Assembly: GCF_042477335.2 (NCBI RefSeq)
Contig: NC_091246.1
Coordinates: 251,352,501-251,416,500 of the forward strand
DNA length: 64,000 nucleotides
DNA from: Ovis canadensis
Taxonomy: Eukaryota; Chordata; Mammalia; Artiodactyla; Bovidae
Direction of reading: 5' to 3'
Position 1 is the first letter of the stretch. Each line of letters opens with the position of its first letter. The notes below the pieces were generated by a model, which was not told the origin of the DNA, searched no databases, and saw only the letters and a program-made list of their open reading frames with translations. The position numbers and the translations under genes are program-made. Shown here piece by piece: positions 32,306 through 43,813 of the stretch.

Positions 32306-32525
32306 ATGCCGCGCCACATACAAAACAGACTCAAATGGCTTAAAGACCTAAACAATAAGAATGAGAACTGGGATCAGTCTAGATGGGTGGGGTAGGGAGG
32401 GAGACGGGAGAGAGGTTCAAAAGGGAGGGGTATATGTATACCTATGGTAGAGTCATGTTGAGGTTTGACAGAAAACAACCAAGTTCTATAAAGCAATTGT
32501 CCTTCAATAAAAAAATAAAATTTAA
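32306..32525 (+). mobile_element. Bovine-type L1 tail, internally deleted
   Basis: ORF2-type sequence (CAAATGGCTTAAAGACCTAA) joins directly to the terminal 3' UTR (GTATATGTATACCTATGGTA, GTTGAGGTTTGACAGAAAAC, CAATTGTCCTTCAATAAAAA), so a large internal part is missing. It is preceded by a short Bov tail fragment at 32252-32305. Confidence 0.85.
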
Positions 32526-33735
32526 AACATGGGGGAAAAAAAATGAGAACCATAAAATTCTTAGACGAGGACACTGACAGAACACTTGCTGACATAGCTG
32601 TGGCACTATTTTCTTGGATAAGTCTCCTGAGGCAACAGAAATAAAACCGAAAATTAACAGTTGGGGCCTGATTAAACTTAAAACTTGTGCACAGCAGAGA
32701 AAACCATTGATGAAATAAAAAGACAATCTATGGAATGGGAGAAAATATTTTTAAATGATGTGACTGACAAGAGGTTAGTATCTAAAATATACAAACAGTT
32801 CATAAAACAATATCAGTAACAATATCATCATCAACAACTACCTAATCAAAAAATGGGCAGAAGACTTGTATAGCCATTTTTCCAAAGAAGACACACAGAT
32901 GGCTAACAGGCACATGAAAAGATGCTCCACACCACTAATTATTAGAGAAATGCAAATCAAAACAACAATCATATCACCTCACGCCTGTCAGAATGAGTAT
33001 CATCAAAAAGTCTACAAATAACAAATGTTGGAGAAAATGTGGACAAAAGGGAACTCTTGTACACTGTTGGTGGGAATGTAAATTGGTACAGCCACTGTGG
33101 AAAATAGTTTGCAGCCTCCTCAAAAAATTAAAAATAAAGTTATCCAGCAATTCCACTCCTGGGTATATATTTGGAAAAAAACCAAAAACACTGATTTGAA
33201 AAGATAAATACTCCTCAGTGTTATAGCAGCACTATTGAGCATAGTCAAGGCATGGAAGCAACCCAAGTGCCTAGCAACAGATGCCTGGATTAAGAAGCTG
33301 TGATATTTCACTCAGTCATTAAAAAAAGGCTGAAATACTGCCATTTGCAGCCACTTGGATGGACCTAGAGAATATTATGCTTAATGAAATGAGTCAGACA
33401 GGGAAAGGCAAATTCTGTAAGATATCATTTATATGGAGAATTTAAAAACAATATAAATAAAGGTACATACAAAACAGAAACAGATTCAGAGAGGCAGAAA
33501 ATACTCTTGCGGCTACCGAAGGGGAGGGGGCGGTCGGGAGAGACGACATAGGGCTTAAGTGATTAGCTGATACACGCCACCAAATATGAAAGCAAGCAGG
33601 ACATGCTGTGCAGCACAGGGAATTACAGGCATTATCTTGTGATGACCTATGTGGAGTATAATCTGCAAACATATTGAATCACTGCTGTACAGATCAGAAA
33701 ACATTTTGAAATCTGCTCTCTAACTGTGCGGTGAG
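32526..33735 (+). mobile_element. L1 LINE 3' region
   Basis: ORF2 3' part (TTGGGGCCTGATTAAACTTA, GAGAAATGCAAATCAAAACA, TACACTGTTGGTGGGAATGT, GGATGGACCTAGAGAATATT) followed by 3' UTR. Frames are broken by many stops. Confidence 0.92.
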
Positions 33736-33773
33736 GATTAAGTGGTTTGATGTTGGTGAAACTTTTTGTCACA

Positions 33774-34200
33774 GTTCAGTTCAGTCGCTGTCAGGTCCGA
33801 CTCTTTCCGACCCCATGGACTGCAGCATGCCAGGCCTCCCTGTCCATCACCAACTCCCGCAGTTCATTCAGACTCATACCTACTGAGTCAGTGATGCCAT
33901 CCGACCATCTCATCCTCTGTCCTCCCCTTCTCCTCCCGCCTTCAATCTTTCCCAGCATCAGGGTCTTTTTAAATGAGTCAGCTCTTCGCATCAGGTGACC
34001 AAAGTATTGGAGTTTCAGCTTCAGTATCAGTCCTTCCAATGAATAGGACTGATTTCCTTTAGGATGGACTGGTTCGATCTCCTTGCAATCCAAGAGACTC
34101 TCAAGAGTCTTCTCCAACACCACAGATCAAAAGCATCAATTCTTCGGCGCTCAGCTTTCTTTATAGTCCAACTATCAGATCCATACATGACTACTGGAAA
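33774..34200 (-). mobile_element. BovB LINE 3' fragment
   Basis: Inverted, from CAGTTCAGTTCAGTCGCTGT to ACATGACTACTGGAAAACA. A - strand frame (33791-34123) keeps [20 protein letters not shown] and [16 protein letters not shown]. It ends about 600 bp upstream of the MUL1 promoter. Confidence 0.94.
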
Positions 34201-34549
34201 ACAACAGTTGTAGCTGTAATTATAAATTAGTAAAGTAAGTTGTTATGTGTGGTGCTGGCAGATTAAAGAGTTACTTTAGTGATCTAACCTCCTGTCTTGG
34301 AGGTAATAAGCTGTGCAGTCCGGTAAATTCCTCTCCAGTAGCAGTGTGACTTTGAGCACATCCACTAACCTCTCTGGCCTGTCTTCTAAAGCTGAAGAAA
34401 AAAAGCCAAGACCCAAGGTTTGCCCTGAAGCTTAAATGTGTACTCCCCCTAAATGCTTACCCCACGTTCTTTCCTTCCCATCCAATGGCGGAGTCATCGA
34501 ACAACCAGGAAATAACCCCAGGAAAGCAGAAGGCCTGAAACCTTGGCAC

Positions 34550-35230
34550 CGCAAGCGATACAACTACGGCCAGAGTTGAAATGGTCGCGGAGGGACGAGA
34601 GATCGCTCAGGTTCCGCAAACCATTCCGCACTGCCAACTCCTGGATCTCCGACTGCAGCGAAGGCAGCTGATGCTGGTCCATCACCCTGGCAACAGCACC
34701 TTCCGGTCTGTGTTGCCCGCCCTACCCCTCCCCACTTCCGGTTCCGGGTCCTGTGCCTTCGACGGGCGGCTGGCCGCGGGCTTCCGGGAGGAGCCGTCTC
34801 CGGGGGTGTGGTTCCGGGTGGCGGGAGGCTGAGGGGTGAGGGCTCGCTCGAGCGCTGCGGGGTCGCTTTAGCGCGGCGGCCTCGCCAGGGCTCGGCGCAG
34901 CCATGGAGAGCGGAGGGCGGCCCTCGCTGGGTCAGTTCATCCTCCTGGGCACCAGCTCTGTGGTCACCGCCTTCCTGTACTCCGTGTACCGGCAGAAGGC
35001 CCAGGTCGCCCAGGAGCTCAAGGTCAGTGCCCGAGCCCGCCCGGCCTCAGCCGGCCATGCCGCCCCGGGGGAACGGTGAGCCCCCCGACCTGCCGTGGGC
35101 CGCTCCACCCTCGGGAAAAGGCCCCAGAGAGGAACCAGGCCCTGGGAGGGCGTCGCCCGGCCCCCAGGAGCCAGGATCAGAGTTCGGGTCGCGTGATAAC
35201 GGCTTCCCTTCCTCCTTTCCCCCAAGTCCC
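34550..35230 (+). promoter_or_regulatory. MUL1: MUL1 CpG-island promoter
   Basis: A CpG-rich block around MUL1 exon 1. ETS-type sites are visible: CCTTCCGGT at 34699-34707 and ACTTCCGG at 34734-34741 (reverse of CCGGAAGT), plus further TTCCGGG words near 34741-34820. No TATA box was seen. An X-box-like ATCACCCTGGCAAC (13/14) lies at 34681-34694. This is the layout expected of a housekeeping, TATA-less promoter. The start site cannot be fixed by eye but probably lies between 34750 and 34900. Confidence 0.75.
34903..35022 (+). CDS. MUL1: MUL1 coding exon 1
   Basis: Encodes residues 1-40, [20 protein letters not shown] through VAQELK, ending in phase 0 before donor GTCAGT. It contains the first membrane segment. 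Confidence 0.96.
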
Positions 35231-38200
35231 TCTCGTTACTCAGAATAAACCTTGACTTCATCACTTTGTTGACGAAAAAAATCTTTATTGAACACTTGCT
35301 ATGCCCCAGGCGCCGAGCCTGGGTGGAACAAATTCCTGTCCTCATGGAGAGTGCATTCTAGTCCAACCAGATGGTGTGACACGTGGGGATAAAAACTACA
35401 GCCTAGTGCAGAGAAGAGGGGAAATGGGAGTGCTGGAGAAAGGGAGGTTTGCTCTTTTAAACAGGGTGGCAGTTGAGCAGAGCCCAGGAGGATTTGAGGC
35501 GAGCGTGCAGGTGCCTGGGAGGGGACAGCTCCTTGCTTCTGCAGACTCTGGCTTTTTATATTATGGCCGTTTAAGAATATTGCTCACTTTTCTAATGCAG
35601 CACCTGACGATTTACACAACATATTCCCATCTTGGTTTTAGTTCTGCTTCACAGTAATTTTAGGCAGATGAAAAGATACTCCAACCTGCCAATCAAGAAG
35701 TCGAAACTCAGAGGAAAGGTCTGTACAGTGTCAGTTTGGAGCTTAAACTTAGGTCTTTTGATTCAGAGTGTAGATTTTTTTTTTTTTGGGGGGGTTGACC
35801 ACATTGCTTTATTATGAATGTGTGAGTGGCTCATGAGAGATGAACCTCATTAGGTCAGAAATGAGACCTTACCCTTCCTCCTTTCTAGGTTCAAACTCAA
35901 TGCTTAACAGAGAGTAGACACTCAATAAATACTTGTGGATTTGTGCTCGGTGAAATTTCTTGTTTAAAGAAGGTGGATTTCTGCAGCGCCGTGCCAGGCT
36001 TTCTCTAGCTGTGGTGAGCAGGGGCAGGAGCTCCCCTCAGTTGCAGTGCGCAGGCTTGCCATTGCTGTGGCTTCTCTGGTTGCAGAGCACTGGCTCTGGA
36101 GCGCACGCCTTAGTTGCCTCGAGGCATGCGGGAATCTTCATGGACGGGATCAAACTGTGTCCCCTGCACTGGCAGATGGCTTCTTAACCACTGGACCACC
36201 AGGGAAGTCCTGGCTGAAATTTCATAATACAGCAGGACTTAATTTGACATTTATTTGGAAGGTGGATGCCTCAACCTGACACGCTTCATTATCATCAGAT
36301 AATATGCGTTGAGAGCTTAGCAACAAGTGTGTGAGTTTTGGAATGCACCTAATTACCAGGGAGTTGAATTTGGGGTGTGAATCACAGCCTGGTGAGATTC
36401 CAGCTGCCTTCTTGTCTGCTTAATTAAATTACTTCTGAAATGATTGGCTGTGGTTGTAATTGATACTTCAGTTTCTTACTCTGAATCAGAAATCGCATTG
36501 GCATCAAGTTGGCTAGAGATGGGACCCTTTGAAGCAGTGAGTGCTCTGGGATCCATCTTTGGGTGACCTTAAAAGCTTTGCCAATTAGTTCCTCAATGAG
36601 GATGAAATAAGTAGCTCCTGCCTGGAAAAACAGTTGGGACTCTAGCTTAAGCTCTATTTTCTTGATCTGATTACAAAAATTCCGGACTAGGATTTGTGTC
36701 TTACCCTTTTACATCTCTCACAGTGGTGGGAATGCATATTTATTGCATACCTACTGTGTGCCAGCCCCTGGTCTGGATTCTTTCACACCTGAAGTTTCAT
36801 TTAATTCACATGAAAATCCTGTAAGATTGTTTTCCCCACCTTTTACATGCTTTGAAATAGACTGTGATAAATTAAGTTGCCCAGAGTCACAATAGATGCC
36901 TTGAAGCTTGATTTAGTCGCAGGCTTTCTGACTGAATTTCACCTCCTTTCCTTCTAAAAAATGTTTAGACCATCCTGTGGTGGATACTTGACTATTTAGG
37001 TGACTTTGAGCAAATTACTTCACCTCTCTGAGCCTCAGTTTCCTTATCTGTAATTGGGGATGATAATGTCTACCGCAGAGGGATGGTGTGAGCATTAAAT
37101 GGGGTTATGCATTTAAAATGCTTAGCAGAGTGCTGGGAATGTAGTATATGTAAGTGCTTAGTTATTCACTAATTTCTTCATCAGATGGGTAAGAGTTGAC
37201 TCATTGGAAAAGACTCTGATGCTGGGAGGGATTGGGGGCAGGAGGAGAAGGGGATGACCGAGGATGAGATGGCTGGATGGCATCACGGACTCGATGGACG
37301 TGAGTCTGAGTGAACTCCGGGAGATGGTGATGGACAGGGAGGTCTGGCGTGCTGCGATTCATGGGGTCGCAAAGAGTTGGACACGACTGAGCGACTGAAC
37401 TGAACTGAACTGATGGGGCACTATCTCGGCACTAGGGGGACGGCAGTGAGCAAGACCAGCAAGGCCCTAGCCCTCCTGTGCTTACAGCCCAGTGGAGGGG
37501 GAGACCGACAATAAACGAGTAAATAAACCTGAGTGTTAGTTGTTACTGCCCGTTGTTTTTATTACCTTCGCAGTGTGTGTGGGTAATAATTTTTATTGAC
37601 CTTGCTCCTGTTGTTTACTGGGTGGCAACAGCTTAAACTCAGAGGGACCTTAATACCTATCCAGTACTACCACCTCTTTCGAGGTTACTTGCCTGGTATC
37701 CGTAAGATGGTGTTGATGAAAATACCTGAAAGCAGGAACCGTTTCCTTCATTCGACCCTGAATCCTTGGCCCCCAGCACAGGGCCTGGTTCAGGAAATGT
37801 TCAGTGGCTTTATTAATTTTACCTTATTTTGATGGAGCAGTAGCAGGCTTGATTGGTTCCCAAGTATAGCAGATTGGGATGAGAACAGGAAGGAATGGAA
37901 AACCGGGGACTGTGAGAGGAAGGGAGCGGCAGAGGTGGCTGTGCTCGGCTGTTTATGAGAGGGAAGGAGGCAGACGGAGGTGGAGGGTAATGTTTAGCAC
38001 CGTCCACAAAGCCATGCCCTACAGTGCAAAGGCAGTGCTTTATTATAATGTGTGATGCAGGGCATGAACTGACAAGGGCCTGGTGATGATAATGCCTACC
38101 ACCGCCCAAGCCCCTGCCATGTACAGGGCGCTGGTTTATGTGCTTTTACACGTAAACTCTTTGGATGCATGGTTCTGTGTCATCAAGAAGAGATCAAATT

Positions 38201-41200
38201 ACATTCAGTCACGGTATGCAGATTGATTAGTGCCTTTAATATTTTCATCTTAGCACGTGAAACCGAAAAGGACTGTGTGTTTGGTTAACTGGTGTACATG
38301 GCAGCCCCATTTGCAGGTGGCGGAAACAAGGTGCCTGTTTATATGGTGAAGCTGGGACACAGCTTTGGAATCTGACCGTCCTTAGTCACCTTCCTGCCTG
38401 GTTCCCTTATTCTCTCAACGTGAAAAAAAGAGTCATTTTCTTTCTTCACTTGTTTGATTGAGCATGTCAGTATTGAACAGTCAGTCCAATCTGTTGTTTC
38501 CATTTAGGGAGCTAAAAGAATCCACTTAGGTGAAGACTTAAAGAGTATTCTTTCAGAAGCTCCAGGGAAGTGTGTGCCTTATGCTGTTATTGAAGGTATG
38601 TTTATTTATTGGTAAAATGAAAAATAACTCAGTCTTTCAAAGTTTGATACAGATCTTCCTGGCTGACATTGGCGGTCTTTTGTAGCCTTGGGGTGGGGGT
38701 TCAGAATTTGGACTTTGGGGTCAGGAAGACCTGGGTTACTGCTATATGATTTTGAGGAAATTACCCCAGCTTCCGAGCCTCCATTGCCCCATCTCTAAGA
38801 TATACATTGAAAGTGAAAGTTGATCTGAAAGTGAAAGTTGCTCAGTCGTGTCTGACTGCAACCCCACGGACTGTAGCCCGCCAGGCTCCTCTGTCCACGG
38901 AATTCTCCAGGCAAGAATACTGGAGTGGGTAGCTATTCCCTTTTCCAGGGGAGCTTCCCAATCCAGGGATTAAACTCTGGGTCTCCTGCATTGCAGGCAG
39001 ATTCTGTATTGTCTGAGCCACCAGGGAAGCCCAGAATATACCTTACAGGGTGGTAATAACACTGAAATGACGTGATCCATGTAAACTGCTCAGCAGAGTG
39101 CCCCCAAAGCATAACTGCTGGCGATAACAGTGTCATCACTTTGATTAATTAAACTGACTCAGACTAAAAACAAAATCTAAATTACTTTAAAGGAAAGGAC
39201 AGAAGAGTTCTACAGAAGTAAAATAATTTGTTTCCATTTAGGAGCTGTTCGATCTGTTAAAGAAACGCTTAACAGCCAGTTTGTGGAAAACTGCAAGGGG
39301 GTGATTCAGCGGCTGACGCTTCAGGAGCACAAGATGGTGTGGAACCGGACAACCCACCTCTGGTGCGTATCCTTGCTCCAGGGGCCCAGACCTCGAAGAT
39401 GGTCAGCTGAGAAGCTGGCGTCCTGGCCCTGTCTCCAGGTGTTCAAGCTCCTCCTGAGACAGGGTGGAGACCAGCCTCTCAGTGCCACTGAGATCTCTGC
39501 CACTGCAGTCTCCTAGGCATCTTGTCCAAAGGTAGATTCCTGGCCTCTTCCAGATCTGCCTGGATAGAATTTCCAGGGTAGGGGACCTGGAGTCTGTAGA
39601 TATGCACACTAAGGGTTGAGAAGCCCTGACTGATGGTATGGATTGATGATTTCCAGTGCTCCATGCTGTAACATGGAGTTCCATTTTTCCAACTGGTCCT
39701 CAGGGGGTTCTGTTTTGGAGTTTTATCTTAATTTTTATTGTAAAAATTATAATTAAAATTTTAAAAATTAAGAATTCAATTTTTATTAAGGCTGCTTAAC
39801 CTGCGATCTCCTCTTTTAACACAGTTGTAAGTGCAGCAACGCAGAACTGTTAGCTGCAGGCACAGGCTGTACAGCAGATTTCGAGCTTCCTCCTCTTGTA
39901 GAACTGAAACTTTACATCTGGGGAATGTCAGCTCCCCGTTTTCTTCTTCCCTCAGCCCCTGGCAATCCCTGTTTTGCTCTGTCTCGATGGGTTTGGCTAC
40001 ATTAGATACTCCATGCAAATGGAATCCTGCAGTCCCTGTCCTTCTGTGGCTGCCTTAGCTCGCTTTGCTGATGTCCCCCAGGTTCACCATGTTGTCGCAT
40101 GTGGTGAGATTTCCTTTTTCTTTTCTTGTCTTTTTAAAGGCTGAGTAGCATCCTGTTGTATGCATGGACCGCATTTTCTAGGTTCACTCATCGGCAGTCA
40201 CTGATGGTGCTGCCGTGTTTCGGCTGCTGTGAATAAGCAGTGAGCCAGGGAGCACAGATCTCTCTCCAGATCTAGATTTCAGTTCTTCCAGATCCATGGT
40301 CCGAAGTGGGATTGCTGGGTCATATATGGTAGTTCTGTTTTTAAGTTTTTTGAGGGATTTAAGATAAAAATCGATCTGTCTTAACAGGGGCAGAGGGAGA
40401 TAAAAAGAGTAGAGGTGATCTCTGATGGCATTTGTTGCCCACTGAGGCGGCCGGAGAACCGGAAAACCTGCGCTTCCCTCTTCTGAGGCGCTGGACGAGT
40501 GTGGTGTCTGTTGTCGTCTTCTCTTGCTCTTGGTTCACGCTTGATCCTGCCCTGGCCTCCAGGTGGTCTCCAGCCCTGTCTGGCTGTGAGGTGTTTGCGG
40601 TCCTCTGATTTACCATGCGCCCTCATTCCTGCAGGAACGACTGTTCCAAGGTCATTCACCAGAGGACCAACACGGTGCCCTTTGACCTGGTGCCCCACGA
40701 GGACGGCGCGGGCGTGGCTGTGCGCGTGCTGAAGCCCCTGGATGCGGTGGACCTGGGCCTGGAGACGGTGTACGAGAGGTTCCACCCCTCCACGCCGTCC
40801 TTCACCGACGTCGTTGGCCACTACCTCAGTGGGGAGCGGCCCAAGGGCATTCAGGAGACGGAGGAGATGCTGAAGGTGGGGGCGCCGCTCACGGGGGTGG
40901 GCGAGCTGGTGCTGGACCACAGCTGCGTGCGCCTGCAGCCCCCCAAGGGGCCGGGCATGCAGTACTACCTGAGCGGCCAGGACTTCGACAGCCTGCTGCA
41001 GCGGCAGGAGTCCAGCGTCCGGCTCTGGAAGGTCCTGGTTCTGGTCTTCGGCTTCGCCGCCTGCGCCAGTCTCTTCTTCCTCCTCCGGAAGCAGTACCTG
41101 CGGCGGCGGCGCGAGCGGCGGCGGCCAGAGGAGGAGTTCCGGGAGCGCACCTGTCCCGAGGAGGACCGTCCCGAGGAGGACCGAGAAGGCCCAAAGGGTG

Positions 41201-41358
41201 CCTGCGTCGTGTGCCTGAGCAACTTCCGGTCGTGCGTCTTCCTGGAGTGCGGCCACGTGTGCGCCTGCACTGAGTGCTACCGCGCGCTGCCCGAACCCCG
41301 GCGGTGCCCGATCTGCAGGCAGGCGATCAGCCGGGTGGTACGCTTGTACAACAGCTAA
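34903..41358 (+). CDS. MUL1: MUL1, mitochondrial E3 ubiquitin protein ligase 1 (MULAN/MAPL); 4 coding exons, 350 aa
   Basis: Coding join 34903-35022, 38508-38595, 39242-39362, 40635-41358 (1053 nt including stop). MUL1 is an outer-mitochondrial-membrane RING ligase for ubiquitin and SUMO acting on mitofusin, DRP1 and AKT-type substrates, affecting fission and mitophagy in parallel with PINK1/Parkin (family knowledge). Seen here: an N-terminal membrane segment at about residues 11-29 ([19 protein letters not shown]), the BAM/GIDE-type intermembrane-space domain, a second membrane segment at about 240-260 ([20 protein letters not shown]), and a C-terminal RING with cysteines at 300, 303, 315, 320/322, 325, 334 and 337 and His317 (CGHVC, CPICRQ). 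It ends RLYNS. The start has a strong context (GCAGCCATGGAG). The length is close to the human 352 aa. All splice sites are GT-AG and phases match. The cytosolic linker is Arg/Glu-rich and carries a 15-bp tandem duplication, and exon 4 is strikingly GC-rich at third positions compared with exons 2-3. Confidence 0.97.
35955..36213 (-). mobile_element. CHR-type SINE in MUL1 intron 1
   Basis: Inverted copy ending TGGACCACCAGGGAAGTCC, with GGTTGCAGAGCACTGGCTCT in the body. Intron 1 (35023-38507) otherwise holds unique DNA plus the MIR and BovB pieces listed. Confidence 0.9.
36725..37150. repeat. MIR SINE remnants in MUL1 intron 1
   Basis: Two ancient pieces: about 36725-36900 (TTTATTGCATACCTACTGTG ... 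AAGTTGCCCAGAGTCACA) and about 36990-37145 (GACTTTGAGCAAATTACTTC, CTCTGAGCCTCAGTTTCCTT). Confidence 0.75.
37190..37416 (+). mobile_element. BovB 3' end in MUL1 intron 1
   Basis: The last ~225 bp of BovB in + orientation, from AGAGTTGACTCATTGGAAAA to GAGCGACTGAACTGAACTGA. GATGGG before and GATGGGG after may be its duplication. Confidence 0.93.
38508..38595 (+). CDS. MUL1: MUL1 coding exon 2
   Basis: 88 nt between acceptor CATTTAG and donor GTATGT. Encodes [20 protein letters not shown] through AVIE plus one base (phase 1). AT-rich codon usage. Confidence 0.96.
38690..39120 (+). repeat. MIR in MUL1 intron 2, interrupted by a SINE
   Basis: MIR-like sequence 38695-38808 (GGGTCAGGAAGACCTGGGTT ... 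CCATCTCTAAGAT) seems to resume after the Bov-tA at about 39036 (ACCTTACAGGGTGGTAATAA). Confidence 0.65.
38809..39034 (-). mobile_element. Bov-tA SINE in MUL1 intron 2
   Basis: Inverted copy from GAAAGTGAAAGTTGATCTGA and CAGTCGTGTCTGACTGCAAC to GAGCCACCAGGGAAGCCC. It takes up about one third of the 646-bp intron. Confidence 0.94.
39242..39362 (+). CDS. MUL1: MUL1 coding exon 3
   Basis: 121 nt. Completes the Gly codon from exon 2 and encodes [19 protein letters not shown] through NRTTHL, with TG of the Trp codon before donor GTGCGT. Confidence 0.96.
39730..40370 (-). mobile_element. L1 LINE fragment in MUL1 intron 3
   Basis: Inverted, diverged L1: CAGCCCCTGGCAATCCCTGT, TTAAAGGCTGAGTAGCATCC, GGGATTGCTGGGTCATATAT. 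It fills about half of intron 3. Confidence 0.85.
40635..41358 (+). CDS. MUL1: MUL1 coding exon 4 (terminal)
   Basis: Starts after CTGCAG, completes Trp, and encodes [20 protein letters not shown] through to the RING and stop TAA (41356-41358). A 15-bp tandem duplication (41155-41169 / 41170-41184) gives [10 protein letters not shown]. Third codon positions are almost all G or C. Confidence 0.97.
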
Positions 41359-42575
41359 GGCGGGGTGCGGGGGGACCCTGCCCCGCTTCTGGGGTGTTTA
41401 GCATCTCTGGGCCCTTATAAGAGTAGTGACGGGGCCGCCACCAGCCGTGGAAGGCTGCCTTTGTCCAGTGTGGGGGTGGCCTTTGCCAGCCTGGAGCACA
41501 GGCGCACAACCCCATGCCCCGCCCTGGCACGGGTGATGGGGGTGCCGTGTCCCTTCCCTGGAGCCAGGTGAGCCCGTGTGTGGCTGAGAAGAGCTCACCG
41601 CCCAAGCACCAAAGTCCGTGGCCTCCAGCTTTTCTGTCCCTGTCTTCTCCCCACTCCCCCCTCTCCCCCCAGGTGTGGGTCCCTGTGGACCAGAGCCTGA
41701 AAGACTGGCCAGAGGGGAGAGCAGAGTTGCTTTGAGGAGCCGCCTGAGAGCAGGCTGTGGGGCAGTCTTCCTCCCCCTTGCTTACCCTGCAACTCCCCGG
41801 GAAGAGTCTCCAGGCTGGTCATGTCCCTTACCTGCCGGATTCCCATGTATGCGCACGTGGATCAGCATAAAAGGCAGTGAATGCAGCGGCTGCCCTCTGC
41901 CTAACAGGCTGGGACTCTGGTCGGAGAAGGGAGGCAGGTTGCTGGCAGGGCCACTTGGAATGGTGCCCATTCATTGTTCCCCTGGCACGGTGCAGACAGG
42001 GCTGCCTAGCTGCAGCCTTCCTGGGGCCGCAGGACCTAAAGAGGGCGCTGGGAGCACGCAGTCCGCCCTGACTTGGAACTCAGAGGCCCGAACCGGCTGA
42101 GGGCTGGCTCTGGTTTTCTCTGCCCAGGCTGAGCTGGAAAGGTCTTAGCCCCAAAGGAAGCAATAAGGATGCTGCTATCCCGGCCTGCAGTTTTCTCAGC
42201 TTCTCACGGAGGCTCCCACCAAGGAAAAGTAGCAGCCAGCATCTTGAGCCTGGGGCCTTGTCTAGGCTAGCCCTAACCCCGCCACTGAAGAGCTCACACC
42301 CCAGGGGCGTCATCACACCACCCCTTCACCCCTCCCCGTCCCACTTGAGTTTGTGAGTGAGAGAAGCGGGCGAGCCCCTCGCACTGCCTGTCAAGTGTCC
42401 AGGGTCACTAAAGTCACGTGCGCAGCACTTTCTTTTCTCCCTTCCCTGGCTCTGAGCATCCATGCCCTCATTGCCCTTCGTGCAGGGGAAGGGGGTGTGC
42501 TCTCGGGGGCTGACACCAGCTGTATGCAGTGTCCAGTGTGGACAGCGCTAATAAAACTCCTTCTCACCGAGTGTG
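41359..42575 (+). other. MUL1: MUL1 3' UTR
   Basis: About 1.2 kb of non-coding sequence from the stop codon to the first good poly(A) signal, a length normal for this gene. No repeats are inserted in it. Confidence 0.8.
42550..42555 (+). terminator. MUL1: MUL1 poly(A) signal AATAAA
   Basis: AATAAA followed by a GT-rich stretch (GAGTGTGAGCATGTTGCTGTG at 42570-42590), the usual downstream element. Cleavage is expected near 42570-42580. Confidence 0.82.
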
Positions 42576-43813
42576 AGCATGTTGCTGTGAACGGGTTCGG
42601 TGGCTAGGCTGACGCTTCCCTGGGGGGATGGCATCCGGTCTCAATAGGATGAATTGGAGACCTTGGCTGCAAGGTGGTCTGGGCCTCCCCATGGTGGGGG
42701 CAGCTTGGTGACGCTAAAAGAGGAGGGCTGAGTGGGGAGCCTTGGCAGCCCGGAGACTGCGTGCAGGTCATGCCCGGCCTTGCCCAGAGCTGTCCCTGAA
42801 GAGCGCTGTCCTGACATCCTGAACGCAGGCTGTGAGGTTTCACCTGTGGTGAGAGTGGGACAGGTGGGCACTGGCAGATGTACGCGGTGCTCCTTCCGAC
42901 CTGAATTTCAAGGTGAGTTAATTCTCACAAGGCCCTGTGGGCTCGCACGGCATCTCATCCTACAAGCAAAGAAGCCAGTCCCGAGGGGGCATGTTCCCTG
43001 GGTCAAAAGCATACAACTCGTGAGGCGGGTGGTCTACATTGAAACTCCAAGCTGTTCAGGCTCCTGACCCTCCTGCTCACCAGCGGTGGGGCAGTTCCCT
43101 TGGTGCTCGTAAGGACGCCCCACAAGATGATGTTCCCCGTGTTAGTGGAGGAGACCATGCTCTCGGGGAGGAGGCCCATTGGTGACAGCCCACATGCCCA
43201 GTGAGTCCTGGCCGGGGAGGTGTTACGGCCCTGGCTTTATATAGATGCGTTGGGCGGGGGTGGCAGGATGGGAGGGGGACTGGTGGGGCTGACCTTGGCG
43301 CATCTCAAAAGCATCTGCTGTTCTGTGTCCCTTTAGCAGGCGCTTTGAAAGAGAGCCCAGGTTATGAGGATGAGTGAACTGCCGTGTGTAGGGGTGAGTG
43401 GGGGAGGAGGGTTTGTGTTAAATCTATGAAGCGCTCAGCCCTCGGCGTGGATTTCATGAGTAAATCTGATCAAGTGAATGAAAAGCAGAGAAGGCAGCCT
43501 GCCCTTTTCCCCAGACCGACTCATACCCTGGGCAGACCAATTCTTCTGTCTCGAAGGCTCCTCCAAGGGAGTTAAGGTGCCCATAGTGAGAGACACAGGA
43601 GCAGCCTCTAGGTGACAGCTGATTGGGAACATGAGCTCACACGCACCCAGACTCCAGACCTGAGGTCCACGCGAGGTCCTAGCCTGGCTGGGCTGAGACT
43701 GCCCCATGCTCTCCGTCACCCACGCAAGTCCCCGCCTTTGGTTTAAGGAGCTCCTTTCCAGCAGGCTTGAAGGGGCTTAGACTGATCTGTGGGATGGAAG
43801 CCGGTGAAAGAGT
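42576..43813. other. Intergenic, nothing recognised
   Basis: GC-moderate unique DNA between the MUL1 3' end and the next SINE. Several short frames, none supported. Confidence 0.5.

Noticed and set aside
39363-39516. Read-through extension of MUL1 exon 3
   Set aside because: Exon 3 ends at a GT donor with TG|G phase matching exon 4; the extension is intronic.
40381-41256. 291-codon antisense frame opposite MUL1 exon 4
   Set aside because: Mirror of a very GC3-rich exon; such antisense frames open automatically. No promoter or domain was seen.
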